DNA of 64,000 nt, taken from positions 1-64,000 of the forward strand of contig CAUVKI010000004.1 in assembly GCA_963552605.1 (NCBI GenBank), written 5' to 3'. Below the pieces are notes generated by a model. The model was given only the letters and a program-made list of their open reading frames with translations, was not told the DNA's origin and ran no database searches. Each line of letters begins with the position of its first letter. The stretch's first letter is position 1. Positions 27,689-36,779 of the stretch are shown here, piece by piece. Origin of the DNA: CAUVKI01 sp963552605 (GTDB lineage: Bacteria; Bacillota; Clostridia; Tissierellales; Peptoniphilaceae). The position numbers were made by a program, and so were the translations under genes.

Positions 27689-28240
27689 ATGAAAGCAACC
27701 CTTCATCTTGAATTTATATCCAAGAGCAAAAAACACGCTCCCAACGATTTATTCAAAAGAATTCTTGAGAATTTTCTAAGCGTCGGCGACTCGTTTGAAA
27801 TTCGTCATCCGAGAACCGATATAAAAACGATTGCCAAAGCTCTCAAATTCGGTGAATTTTCTCCCAAGGACGGAACCGACACGGAAGTTTCAATCAAGGG
27901 CGAGATAGATGATTTGAAAATAAAAAAATGGCTTTCCTTTAAAGCTGAACCGAGAAAGGAAAAGTGGTTTCCTTTTCTTGCTCTTAACCTCCCTCGTGCA
28001 TCTGTAAGCCGCAACGGCACCGAAATATTTTTTTCTGATATAGCGAAGGAAGAAATTTCCTTTATAAAGGCGATGGTTCAGGACTTTGGGAATTTTCTCC
28101 ACTCGGAAAGCGAGGAAGAGTTGGTTCCGATTGAAATTAAAGAGTCAAAAGAAGCTAAAGCCCTAAGCGATGCGGACTCGGAATTTTTAGCCAAGGCTAT
28201 AAAATCCGTGCTTAATAAATCGCAGGGGGATGGAAAATAA
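27689..28240 (+). CDS. Hypothetical protein, 183 residues
   Basis: Not recognised. A soluble protein with a basic N-terminal half (HLEFISKSKKHAPNDLFKRILENF) and an acidic C-terminal tail. ATG follows CGGAGG by about 8 bases, so translation is likely. It is the last gene of the dnaE-thr transcript and is followed by a terminator. Confidence 0.65.
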   Translation: MKATLHLEFISKSKKHAPNDLFKRILENFLSVGDSFEIRHPRTDIKTIAKALKFGEFSPKDGTDTEVSIKGEIDDLKIKKWLSFKAEPRKEKWFPFLALNLPRASVSRNGTEIFFSDIAKEEISFIKAMVQDFGNFLHSESEEELVPIEIKESKEAKALSDADSEFLAKAIKSVLNKSQGDGK

Positions 28241-28275
28241 TAAAAATCCTAAAGAAACTTGGAGGTAAATGTATG

Positions 28276-28309
28276 TCGGTGTGGTCTTTGGACTGCACCG
28301 ATTTTTTTT
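28276..28309 (+). terminator. Intrinsic terminator after the thr operon
   Basis: TCGGTGTGGTC pairs with GACTGCACCGA around a TTTG loop with two mismatches, followed by eight T. A perfect GGAGG and an ATG just before the stem open a 21-codon frame running through the hairpin; see findings. Confidence 0.75.
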
Positions 28310-28391
28310 GTCGATTAAAAAAGAGGCGACCCGTTTGAATCAGCCCCATCAATGATTTTTTGTTATTTGTTATTATAGTGTTATATCTTAA

Positions 28392-29336
28392 TTACAAATC
28401 TTTTCTCATTTGACTTGGCGTAACTCCATAAGTTTCCTTGAATACTTTTTGAAAATATCCATCACCATAATAACCGACGGCTTTTGCTATTTCTACAACA
28501 GATAATTCATCATCATAAAGAAATTCAAGAGCCTTGGTCATTCGCATTTTTTTTGTGTACTCGTTTATTGTCGCATTAAAAGAAGATTTAAAGCCTGATA
28601 ACAGTTTCTGTTGATTGATGGCAAAAATTTTTGTAAGTTCAGCGATCGTAAAGTTATCTGCATAATTATTTTCTATAAATAATTTCACATCATTCAAAAC
28701 GGATTTATCTTTGGCGGAAAGATGAACTGTGGATTTCGGAGTTTCCTTATAGATGTAGTCATAGAGGAGTGAAAAGACTTCCAGTGATTTGCCGTGAATA
28801 TAAAGACTTAAGGCATTCCCTTCCAAAGTGCAATCCTTAACGCTGTTGCAAATAGCGGTTATTCTCGGTATGGAAATCGGCTCGGGATTAAGCACCATAG
28901 CCGCTTTCTCAAAAAAATCATCGTCCAATTTTATAGGCAGTGAGGAGAAAAACGGTTCTCGAAAGGCAAAGCCTATGTTAAGAAGTCGCACGTTCGGTTC
29001 AATTCTCTTATACCCACAGTAAGTATTGTTGTTTACATAAGCATTCAGTCCATACTCAAATTCAAATATCTCATCTTTTTTTTGATAGTATGATGCAGCA
29101 CCTGCATAATACTGCCCGATTTCAATGATTCTTTCACTAACATATTCCTTGATTACAAAAGGAGTATAAAGTGTACAATCACTAATCGTTACCATAGATG
29201 ATGAAGTATCTCCTAAAAGAGAAAAACCGCCCTCACCTTTTTCATCGGACAAGATAAAATCGGTTCTTCCTACTTTAGAATGTTTTATGAAACCGAAATT
29301 TTCAAAATCCTTCCAGTAATCTTCGAGAGTTCTCAT
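28392..29336 (-). CDS. AraC-family transcriptional regulator
   Basis: 314 residues from ATG 29336 (AAGG seven bases upstream; a GTG at 29342 is the alternative). The N-terminal 200 residues form an unrecognised sensor domain. The C-terminal 100 carry two helix-turn-helix units: FTIAELTKIFAINQQKL and LSVVEIAKAVGYYGDGYFQKVFKETYGVTPSQMR. It is divergent from a cluster of two ABC half-transporters and an ECF transporter. The same layout is known for siderophore-responsive activators such as YbtA, so a metal-chelate inducer is inferred. Confidence 0.9.
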   Translation of the reverse strand: MRTLEDYWKDFENFGFIKHSKVGRTDFILSDEKGEGGFSLLGDTSSSMVTISDCTLYTPFVIKEYVSERIIEIGQYYAGAASYYQKKDEIFEFEYGLNAYVNNNTYCGYKRIEPNVRLLNIGFAFREPFFSSLPIKLDDDFFEKAAMVLNPEPISIPRITAICNSVKDCTLEGNALSLYIHGKSLEVFSLLYDYIYKETPKSTVHLSAKDKSVLNDVKLFIENNYADNFTIAELTKIFAINQQKLLSGFKSSFNATINEYTKKMRMTKALEFLYDDELSVVEIAKAVGYYGDGYFQKVFKETYGVTPSQMRKDL

Positions 29337-29365
29337 AGACACACCTTCTTTTTTTGAAGTTTTTT

Positions 29366-29381
29366 CTGTTGTATTTAAAGA
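29366..29381 (+). promoter_or_regulatory. Direct repeat 1, candidate AraC-type operator
   Basis: CTGTTGTATTTAAAGA. It matches 15 of 16 bases with the copy at 29431. It covers the predicted transcription start of the regulator gene, a position expected to repress that promoter. Confidence 0.6.
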
Positions 29382-29383
29382 TG

Positions 29384-29412
29384 ACTATACCATATAAACA
29401 TCTATAATTCAA
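29384..29412 (-). promoter_or_regulatory. Promoter of the AraC-type regulator gene
   Basis: Minus strand: TTGAAT, 17 bases, TATAGT, with TGG just before the -10 (extended form). The leader to the ATG is about 40 bases. Confidence 0.65.
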
Positions 29413-29430
29413 GGAATATTAAAAAACGCA

Positions 29431-29446
29431 CTGTTGTATTTAGAGA
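29431..29446 (+). promoter_or_regulatory. Direct repeat 2, candidate AraC-type operator
   Basis: CTGTTGTATTTAGAGA, 65 bases from repeat 1 and ending 9 bases before the -35 of the transporter promoter, the classic place for an AraC-type activator. Confidence 0.6.
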
Positions 29447-29455
29447 ATTATTGCG

Positions 29456-29484
29456 TTGACAATGGATATCAAATAAGTTAGACT
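29456..29484 (+). promoter_or_regulatory. Promoter of the ABC/ECF transporter operon
   Basis: TTGACA, 17 bases, TAGACT. A consensus -35 and a near-consensus -10, about 45 bases before the first start codon. Confidence 0.75.
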
Positions 29485-29530
29485 GAAACCGTTGCTTCCT
29501 AACAATATTTTAAATGAGGGGGTTGTTCTT

Positions 29531-31324
29531 TTGAACAAAAAGGTAAAAGGGATATCAGAACATATTTTTTACTATTCTAATGAGGGAAAACCATTTCTCA
29601 TACTCAGCATTTGTTTGTCTGTTATAGGTATGATATGTAATGTCGTTCCATACATATCCGTCTACTTTATAAGTAAAGTTTTTTTGACGTCCAAAGGGGA
29701 GAATAAGGAAACGATAATACTATGGATCATTATAGCGGGGATTTCTATCCTGCTTAATTTGGTTTTTACTTTTCTTGGCGGATTGGGTTGCCACAAAATG
29801 GCTTTTAAAACTTTATATGTCTACAGAATGAAACTGATGGAGCATTTAGGAAGGCTTTCGATAGGATTTTTTTCAAGAAATACAAGCGGCAGTATTCAAA
29901 AAATAATGGATGAAAATATTGAAAAGATGGAAGGAATTATTGCTCATATGATGCCGGACTTAATGGGATCATCTGCCGTGTTGCTGCTGCTTTTCATAGG
30001 TATCGGTTATCTAAATATAGTAATGGCAATTACCGTCCTTTTATCTGTATTCATTGCCTTTACTTTTCAGTATGCAATATTCGGAAGCGAGAATGCGAAA
30101 GCAAACTATGCAAGTTATATGAAAGCTTCCAATAACATTACAAGCAGTTTTTCCGAATATGTAAAAGGAATGGCTGAAGTAAAATTATTCGGTAAATCAG
30201 GCGGTATGCTGAGGAGTCTTGAAATGTACCTTGATGAAAGTCTTGGTTGGGAAATTACGAATTACAAAAAGGCATCTTTTCCGATGAGCATGTACAAAAG
30301 TATGATTTTATCTCTTTTAACTTTTGCAGTTCCGGTAGGAGGCTTGTTGATATGGAACAATCCGACGGAATCTAACGTATTAGCCGTTATTATGACTCTT
30401 ATTATTGCACCGGCTCTATATGAACCCCTTTTAACTTGTGTGGACTATGCTACTCAAATAAATCTTGCTAAAGCGGGGCTTTCTCAGATTGAAGATATTA
30501 TAAATGAAACGGCTCTCGCAATTAAGGATAGTTCAGATGAAATTAAAGGAAATGATGTCACATTTGATAATGTTTCTTTTTCTTATGGGAGTGAAGCCGA
30601 TCCGCTAAGGAAGTTTGCTCTTAACAAGGTTTCTCTCGTGTGTAAAGAGAAAGAAATGACAGCTTTGGTCGGGGAGTCGGGAAGTGGAAAGTCTACAATA
30701 GGACAGTTGATTTTACGATTTTGGGATGTGGGTGAAGGAAGCATAAAAATCGGAGGGAAGGATATAAGAGCGATTGATACAAAAGATTTAATGGAAAAAA
30801 TTGCTTTTGTGTTTCAGGATACTCATATTTTTTCAGACACTGTAAAGAACAATATTTCAATGAATAAAGATGTTTCGGAGGAAAAAATAATAGAAGCGGC
30901 AAAAAAAGCAAGATGCCATGAGTTTATAATGAACCTCCCTAATGGCTATGACACGGTAATAGGTAGTGGCAATATAAAATTATCCGGTGGAGAAGCTCAG
31001 AGGATATCCATTGCCAGAACCTTTTTAAAAGATTCTAAAATTGTAATTTTAGATGAAGCATTAGCCTATACCGATGCGGAGAATGAAAATCTTATCCAAG
31101 AAGCCATTAGAAATTTGATTGAGGATAAGACCGTTATTGTTATTGCCCATAGATTAAAGAGCATTATGGAGGCGGATAAAATTATTGTTTTAAGAGAAGG
31201 AAAAATAATAGAAGAGGGCACTCATGAAAAACTTTTAGAAAAAGACGGAGAGTATAAGAGTTTATGGAACTTGCAGTTTGAAGCGGAAAGTTGGGAAATA
31301 GAGAGAAAGGCGGGTGAGCGATAG
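29531..31324 (+). CDS. ABC half-transporter, YbtP/IrtA-like
   Basis: 597 residues from TTG 29531, placed by GAGGGGG about 9 bases upstream. Six transmembrane helices fill the first 330 residues, then an ATPase domain with Walker A GESGSGKST, signature LSGGEAQRISIA and Walker B VILDEALAYTD; the Ala after the Walker B Glu replaces the usual Pro. Exporter-type half-transporters of this kind act as heterodimers that import ferric siderophores in Yersinia (YbtPQ) and Mycobacterium (IrtAB). Its partner follows with a 1-base overlap. Confidence 0.85.
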   Translation: MNKKVKGISEHIFYYSNEGKPFLILSICLSVIGMICNVVPYISVYFISKVFLTSKGENKETIILWIIIAGISILLNLVFTFLGGLGCHKMAFKTLYVYRMKLMEHLGRLSIGFFSRNTSGSIQKIMDENIEKMEGIIAHMMPDLMGSSAVLLLLFIGIGYLNIVMAITVLLSVFIAFTFQYAIFGSENAKANYASYMKASNNITSSFSEYVKGMAEVKLFGKSGGMLRSLEMYLDESLGWEITNYKKASFPMSMYKSMILSLLTFAVPVGGLLIWNNPTESNVLAVIMTLIIAPALYEPLLTCVDYATQINLAKAGLSQIEDIINETALAIKDSSDEIKGNDVTFDNVSFSYGSEADPLRKFALNKVSLVCKEKEMTALVGESGSGKSTIGQLILRFWDVGEGSIKIGGKDIRAIDTKDLMEKIAFVFQDTHIFSDTVKNNISMNKDVSEEKIIEAAKKARCHEFIMNLPNGYDTVIGSGNIKLSGGEAQRISIARTFLKDSKIVILDEALAYTDAENENLIQEAIRNLIEDKTVIVIAHRLKSIMEADKIIVLREGKIIEEGTHEKLLEKDGEYKSLWNLQFEAESWEIERKAGER

Positions 31325-33084
31325 TGAGAGAAATCATACGAAAATTTACCATGGGTCATTCAAAGCAGATGATAGAACCTGCAGTATGGCATTTTTTGGA
31401 AGGATTTACCATGACTTTTCCAGCTGTAGCCGTCTATTTTGCCATCAATCTGTTTATAGAACACTTTGAAAATTCGGGAAGAATTTTTGATGAGGGATAC
31501 TGGAATATTGCTTTATGGATGTTGGGTCTGTTCTTATTACAACTGATTGTCAGCACATTTAGCTTTTTAAGAACATTTCTTCCGGGGGCAATCAATTCTA
31601 CAGATAATAAAAAAGATTTTATTCAAAAAATCAAAAGATTGCCTCTCGGTTTTTTCTCTAAAACGCGTTCAGGCGAGCTTATTAATACTTTTACGGGAGA
31701 TTTTTTAGCCATTGAGCAGAGCATGGTGGCAACCTTTACCGGTCTTTTCGGGGTTGTTTTCTCCTGTATAGTAACTTCTATATTCATGTTTTATTTTAAC
31801 CCCAAGATGGCTCTTGCTTTTTATATTACAATACCCGTTTCGGGGATTATTATAGCCGTATCAATGAAAGTATTCGGACATCTGAGCGTTGACCTCAGAT
31901 CTGCGAAAGATGATACCGCAGAGGGATTAAATGAATATCTTTCGGGAATGAAAATCCTCAGAAGCTATAACCAAATAGGAGAAGGTTTTTCGAAACTCCA
32001 AACAGCATATAGGCATTTAATGGAGGTCAGTATAAAAGGCGAAACGATAGGAGGTGCTCTCTTAGGTTTGGCACTGACATTTGCAAGGGCAGGACTTCCG
32101 ATTATGTGTTTTGTCGGTTCTTATCTGTTGCTTGGCGGTGAGATAGGCTTAACTTCGTTTTTGAGTATTATCATCATCGGTACTAAAATTATAAGTCCTC
32201 TTCTGACTTGGATAAGGTACACTGCGGTGCTTAGGGCACATTATGTAAGTGCAAGCAGAATTGACAATGTAATGAAAACAAAAGAGTTGCTCGGAACCGA
32301 AAAAATAGAGGATACGGGGGATATTCACTTTGAGAAAGTCAGTTTTTCATACTTAAAAGGTCAAAATATCATTGATGATATATCCTGTTCATTTAAGAAA
32401 AATTCTCTTACTGCAATTGTAGGTCCAAGCGGTGGAGGTAAATCAACAATACTGAAACTGATTGCAAGATTTTGGGATGTTGATGGAGGCGATGTAAAAA
32501 TAGGAAGCACACCTCTAAATGAAATCAATCCGGATAATTGGTTAGAACAAATTTCCATGGTTTTGCAGGATGTGTATCTTTTTCATGAATCAATAAGAGA
32601 AAATATCATTTTCGGAAATGAAAATGCAAGTGAAGAAGATATGATTCGTGCTGCAAAGTTGGCAGGCTGTCATGAGTTTATAGAAAAATTACCGGAAAGT
32701 TATGAAACCGTTGTAGGTGAAGGAGGTTCAACCTTATCAGGAGGTGAAAAACAAAGAATATCTATTGCAAGAGCCATTCTTAAAAATGCGCCGATTTTAC
32801 TTTTAGATGAACCGACTTCCAGTTTAGATGCAAAGAACGAAGTATTGGTTCAAAAAGCGATTTCAAACTTGGTAAAAAATAAAACAGTAATTATGATTGC
32901 GCATCGATTAAAGACAATCAAAAATGCAGATCACATTATTGTTTTGGATCAAGGAAGAATTGCGGAAGAAGGAAATCACGAAGAGTTGTTAAAGAAGGAA
33001 GGGCTTTATCATAAACTCTGGAATTTACAAAACAAATCAAAAGAGTGGAAAATTTCGTCAGGAGGAAAAAAGAATGAACAGTAA
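31324..33084 (+). CDS. ABC half-transporter, YbtQ/IrtB-like
   Basis: 586 residues from GTG 31324, whose G is also the last base of the preceding stop codon. Membrane domain about residues 20-310, then Walker A GPSGGGKST, signature LSGGEKQRISIA and Walker B LLLDEPTSSLDA, a fully canonical ATPase in contrast to its partner. Both half-transporters keep the same spacing and tail (LWNLQ), consistent with an old duplication forming a heterodimer. A siderophore importer role is inferred from the operon. Confidence 0.87.
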   Translation: MREIIRKFTMGHSKQMIEPAVWHFLEGFTMTFPAVAVYFAINLFIEHFENSGRIFDEGYWNIALWMLGLFLLQLIVSTFSFLRTFLPGAINSTDNKKDFIQKIKRLPLGFFSKTRSGELINTFTGDFLAIEQSMVATFTGLFGVVFSCIVTSIFMFYFNPKMALAFYITIPVSGIIIAVSMKVFGHLSVDLRSAKDDTAEGLNEYLSGMKILRSYNQIGEGFSKLQTAYRHLMEVSIKGETIGGALLGLALTFARAGLPIMCFVGSYLLLGGEIGLTSFLSIIIIGTKIISPLLTWIRYTAVLRAHYVSASRIDNVMKTKELLGTEKIEDTGDIHFEKVSFSYLKGQNIIDDISCSFKKNSLTAIVGPSGGGKSTILKLIARFWDVDGGDVKIGSTPLNEINPDNWLEQISMVLQDVYLFHESIRENIIFGNENASEEDMIRAAKLAGCHEFIEKLPESYETVVGEGGSTLSGGEKQRISIARAILKNAPILLLDEPTSSLDAKNEVLVQKAISNLVKNKTVIMIAHRLKTIKNADHIIVLDQGRIAEEGNHEELLKKEGLYHKLWNLQNKSKEWKISSGGKKNEQ

Positions 33085-33676
33085 AAAAATCGGATTAAAA
33101 GATGTTGTACTTATTACATTGTTGACAGCAATTATGATTGGAATACAGACGGTTGTTTTGATACCTTTTGTAGCCAATCTTAAGTTCGTGCTTTGGTTCG
33201 TTGGTGGAATTGATTGGTTTTTATGCGGAATTATTTATTGCCTAATGATTGCAAAAGCTCCTAAAACCGGAACTGCATTTATATTCTCATTTATATTTGC
33301 AATATATTATTTTTTCACCAACAGTATGATCATAATCAGTGCAATGATAGCGGCGGCAGGGATAATTATGGAACTTATTATGATGAAAGGCGGATATAAA
33401 AATAAAATAAGAGCTACGATTGCCTACGTGATATTTGGATTAACGATAATGATGGCTCCTATTGTTCTCATATTTTTGCAAAAAGATGCTATGATTGCGG
33501 GATTATTGGCGAATGGAATGACGCAGGAGTATATTGATTCAATTTTTGCGGTTTACAGTGCTAAGAATATAGGCATTGGAATAGTTTTGACGATAATCGG
33601 TGCGGTTGCGGGAATATCGATAGGTTACAGAATATTAAACAGATATTTCATATCAGGCGGAATGGTAGAAAAATAG
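33074..33676 (+). CDS. MptD-family ECF transporter S component
   Basis: 200 residues, five to six membrane segments, starting MNSKKIGLKDVVLIT and overlapping the preceding gene by 11 bases; GGAGG lies upstream. The size, helix pattern and context (directly before an EcfT and two EcfA subunits) fit the MptD group of putative ECF substrate-binding components. Substrate is not known; in this setting a metal chelate is likely. Confidence 0.8.
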   Translation: MNSKKIGLKDVVLITLLTAIMIGIQTVVLIPFVANLKFVLWFVGGIDWFLCGIIYCLMIAKAPKTGTAFIFSFIFAIYYFFTNSMIIISAMIAAAGIIMELIMMKGGYKNKIRATIAYVIFGLTIMMAPIVLIFLQKDAMIAGLLANGMTQEYIDSIFAVYSAKNIGIGIVLTIIGAVAGISIGYRILNRYFISGGMVEK

Positions 33677-33679
33677 AAA

Positions 33680-34390
33680 ATGGTAAGGGAGAATAAGTTT
33701 ATTACGGATATTAGAGTGAATGTAATTCTTGCGATTATCAGTAGTATAGCCATTTTGATTTACAAGAAAGAAATTACTTTTGCTATAGCTTTTACAGTTT
33801 CAATAGCATTTATCTTGTTCCAGGGACAATACAGGAAAGCTTTGAATTTTGCATCTGCTTTCGTGATATTGTTTATACTGTCAATACTTATGGCAGGAAA
33901 GAGCGGGCTGGCGACATTATGGCTATTTACTACAATTGCAAGACATCTGTTAATACCTCTTTCTTTTTTACAAGGAATATCGGAAAGAAGTACAGGGGAA
34001 CTGCTTGAAGTTTGCCATAGGTTACATTTACCTAAGAGTTTTGGCATTTCCGCAATTGTTTTAATGAGGTTTTTCCCAACTATCAAATATGAATTAAATA
34101 CCATAAGAGGAGCATTAAAATTCAGAGGGATAGGAATATCTCTGTTTAATACACTATTTCATCTGCCAAAAAATTTTTATTTAACCTTGATACCTTTACT
34201 TATTAGAACAGTGCGTATTTCTGATGAAATAACAGCAGCGGCACTTACTCGAGGGATTGATCTCGACAGGGATATTGTCAGCTTTTCAGAGGTTAAGTGG
34301 ACAAATAAAAACACTGTTTTTCTAATTGTTTTTAGTGTAGTGATTTCATCTTTGAAAATTATTGAAATCAAATGGGGGTGGCAGTTTTGA
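33680..34390 (+). CDS. ECF transporter transmembrane component T (CbiQ-like)
   Basis: 236 residues with about five hydrophobic segments. The conserved EcfT coupling motifs that contact the ATPases are visible near residues 150 (RGALKFRG) and 195 (AALTRGID, the A-R-G type box). It begins 3 bases after the S component and its stop overlaps the start of the first ATPase. Confidence 0.87.
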   Translation: MVRENKFITDIRVNVILAIISSIAILIYKKEITFAIAFTVSIAFILFQGQYRKALNFASAFVILFILSILMAGKSGLATLWLFTTIARHLLIPLSFLQGISERSTGELLEVCHRLHLPKSFGISAIVLMRFFPTIKYELNTIRGALKFRGIGISLFNTLFHLPKNFYLTLIPLLIRTVRISDEITAAALTRGIDLDRDIVSFSEVKWTNKNTVFLIVFSVVISSLKIIEIKWGWQF

Positions 34391-35049
34391 TAGAATTGAA
34401 AAATTATTCGTTTTCATATGATGGCAAAAAACAAATTCTGAATAATATAAATTTGAAAATAAAACAGGGTGAATTTGTTGCTGTTACAGGTCTTTCAGGA
34501 TGTGGAAAAACAACGCTTACACGAGTTTTAAATGGGCTTTGCCCAAATTTCTATCAAGGAGAAGCCGAAGGCGATTACAGATTATATAACAGTGATGCCA
34601 AAAATATGAGCATCAGCGAGCTTTCAAGGTATTGGGGAAGTGTATTTCAAGATCCCAGAAGTCAGTTTTTAGCCAAAAGAGTTAGAGATGAGCTGGTCAT
34701 TGCAATGGAAAATGCTTGCGAAGATAGGCTTGTCATGCAAAAAAAGCTTGATGAAATAGTAAGAAGCTTAGAGATTGAAAATCTTTTAGATAGAGAAATG
34801 ATGTTTTTATCAAGTGGAGAAAAGCAAAAAGTTGCAATAGGTTCCGTTTTTTGCACAAGTCCGAATGGGTTTGTGTTGGATGAACCTTCTGCAAATTTAG
34901 ATAGTGTGGCAACAAAAGAATTAACCAATTTTCTGAAACAGTTGAAAGAAAAGTCTTATACTGTAGTTGTTTCGGAACATCGCCTACATTATTTAGTAGA
35001 CTTGATGGACAGGTTAATTATAATGAAAGATGGATTTATCAAGGGATGA
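34387..35049 (+). CDS. ECF/ABC transporter ATP-binding protein, first half
   Basis: 220 residues from TTG 34387, which overlaps the EcfT stop and has GGGGGTGG just upstream; ATG 34372 is an alternative without a clear ribosome-binding site. Walker A GLSGCGKTT, Q-loop VFQDPRSQF, signature LSSGEKQKVAIG and Walker B FVLDEPSANLD are present. Related systems usually encode one fused protein with two ATPase domains; here the second domain is in a separate, overlapping frame. Confidence 0.85.
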   Translation: MIELKNYSFSYDGKKQILNNINLKIKQGEFVAVTGLSGCGKTTLTRVLNGLCPNFYQGEAEGDYRLYNSDAKNMSISELSRYWGSVFQDPRSQFLAKRVRDELVIAMENACEDRLVMQKKLDEIVRSLEIENLLDREMMFLSSGEKQKVAIGSVFCTSPNGFVLDEPSANLDSVATKELTNFLKQLKEKSYTVVVSEHRLHYLVDLMDRLIIMKDGFIKG

Positions 35050-35791
35050 AATAAAATCTTTATGTGATTCAAAATTAAAAAAATTAGGTCTTAGAAGATT
35101 TAATACTCCTGAATTAAATATCACAGGAAATGTGAATGGGGAAAGTACATTTCTTGCTTGTAAAGGAGTGTCGTGTGTAAAGGAATCCTACCTTATATTA
35201 GATGACGTGGATTTGAATTTTGAAAGCGGAAAAGTTCATGTTATTGTTGGAGAAAATGGAGCGGGAAAGAGCAGTATTTGTAAAATTATTACCGGTTTGT
35301 ATAAACAAACAACGGGAAATGTTTATATTGATGGACTATTAGTAAAGAGAAAAGAACGATTAAAAAGGACATTTTTTGTAGGACAAGATGTTGATTATCA
35401 ATTATATGGCTATTCCATAAAAAATGAATTTCAGATTGGAAATAGAAGTCTTGATGATAAAAAAATAGAAGATTGCCTAAATGAAATAAATTTAAAAGTT
35501 TCTCTTGATACAAATCCGCAAGTTCTTTCAGGGGGACAAAAACAAAGATTACTGATAGGAATCGCTTATCTGAGTGATAGGGATGTCATTGTTTTGGATG
35601 AGCCGACAAGCGGGCTGGATGCCTTTCATATGAGAATTGTTTCAGATTTAGTTAAGTATTTATCGTCGAAAGGTAAGACGGTTATCATTGTTACACATGA
35701 TCAAGAGTTTACATGGGAAGTCGCCGATACGGTTTTATATGTCAGTAATGGAAAGGTTAAATATCATAAAAATATAACAAAGGAGATTTGA
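35030..35791 (+). CDS. ECF/ABC transporter ATP-binding protein, second half
   Basis: 253 residues in a frame overlapping the first ATPase gene by 20 bases. About 45 leading residues (DLSRDEIKSLCDSKLKKLGLR...) look like the linker of a fused double ATPase. They are followed by Walker A GENGAGKSS, signature LSGGQKQRLLIG and Walker B VIVLDEPTSGLDA. With the first half it would form the ATPase pair driving the ECF complex. Only a weak ribosome-binding site precedes its ATG, so translation likely depends on the upstream gene. Confidence 0.83.
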   Translation: MDLSRDEIKSLCDSKLKKLGLRRFNTPELNITGNVNGESTFLACKGVSCVKESYLILDDVDLNFESGKVHVIVGENGAGKSSICKIITGLYKQTTGNVYIDGLLVKRKERLKRTFFVGQDVDYQLYGYSIKNEFQIGNRSLDDKKIEDCLNEINLKVSLDTNPQVLSGGQKQRLLIGIAYLSDRDVIVLDEPTSGLDAFHMRIVSDLVKYLSSKGKTVIIVTHDQEFTWEVADTVLYVSNGKVKYHKNITKEI

Positions 35792-35905
35792 ACATGTAGG
35801 TTTACTTAAGGGAGGGAAATATTGCTACGAAGCTTATACTATTCTTCTTTTTATAATACTTTTAGAATGAACATGTGCCCTCCTTTCCATTTTTAGAAAA
35901 AGAAA

Positions 35906-35935
35906 AAACAGTAAACCTTTTTCGATTTACTGTTT
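35906..35935. terminator. Bidirectional terminator between the ECF operon and the nucleoside phosphorylase gene
   Basis: AAACAGTAAA and TTTACTGTTT form a perfect 10-bp stem with a 10-base loop. A-rich and T-rich flanks allow action on both converging transcripts. The rest of 35792-36005 holds no convincing gene. Confidence 0.7.
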
Positions 35936-36005
35936 CTGTGAACTTCTATGTTATAGCTTGTATTAGTTATTTAGGTTAGACAAGCCGGGATTTGTCCCTG
36001 GAGCC

Positions 36006-36779
36006 TTATATTTTTTCCATTATTCTTAATCCAAGTTCAAACGCTAAAAGCATAATCTTGCTCTTCTCATCAAGTCTTACGTTACCGGATATACTTCGAG
36101 GATCCCAAGATGAATGATCAAGATTATCCCCTGCATAAAAGAACTGGAAGAATTCAACCCCCCTAAAATCGCAGACCGCTTGCATTCCTGCACATTCCAT
36201 TTCAACACAAATTGCGCCCTGTTCCTTTCTACGGTTAACTTTATCTCTAGTTTCTCTATAACAAGCATCGGTTGTCCATGTAATTCCTTCAACATAAGTA
36301 TATCCGAACGCTTTTAGTACTTCCTTAAATTCATCTACATATTTATGATTAACTTCAATAGTGTCGTAAGGTTCAGCATAATGATAGCTCGTTCCTTCAT
36401 CTCTAATAGCCTTTGTCGGAATAATGATTCCACAGTCTTCAATGTCTTTATCCAACACACCGCAATTGCCAAGCAAAATCAGTCTTTTACTTCCCATTGC
36501 AATTATATCTTCATACTGTCCAACACACAAAGGTTCACCAACCATTGACTTAAATATCGCAAAATTTTTTCCTTTATAGTCAATTTCATAAATAGTATTC
36601 GTACCACATGCAGAATGTACAGACGAAATTTCTTTTGCATCAAAAAAGGCTAATACCTTATTAAACAGTTGTTCAGAAAAGCAAGAAATAGTCACATCCG
36701 GAAAGCCCTCGATTTTGTCTACGCACATATCCGGATTAATAACTGCATTTCTGTTTAAATCAAATTCTTCTAATAACAT
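36006..36779 (-). CDS. Nucleoside phosphorylase (PNP/UDP family)
   Basis: 257 residues from ATG 36779, which has GGAGG six bases upstream; the ATG at 36812 lacks one. GNCGVLD (phosphate-binding region), and VEMECAGMQAV near residue 190 (ribose-binding Met/Glu motif) identify the PNP_UDP_1 fold. These enzymes split nucleosides with phosphate to free base and ribose 1-phosphate. Whether it prefers uridine or purines cannot be told. It is a single gene between two terminators. Confidence 0.85.
   Translation of the reverse strand: MLLEEFDLNRNAVINPDMCVDKIEGFPDVTISCFSEQLFNKVLAFFDAKEISSVHSACGTNTIYEIDYKGKNFAIFKSMVGEPLCVGQYEDIIAMGSKRLILLGNCGVLDKDIEDCGIIIPTKAIRDEGTSYHYAEPYDTIEVNHKYVDEFKEVLKAFGYTYVEGITWTTDACYRETRDKVNRRKEQGAICVEMECAGMQAVCDFRGVEFFQFFYAGDNLDHSSWDPRSISGNVRLDEKSKIMLLAFELGLRIMEKI

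Noticed and set aside
35792..35900. 24-codon frame after GGGAGGG at about 35810
   Set aside because: TTG start, short, no conserved features, directly after the ECF operon; likely chance.
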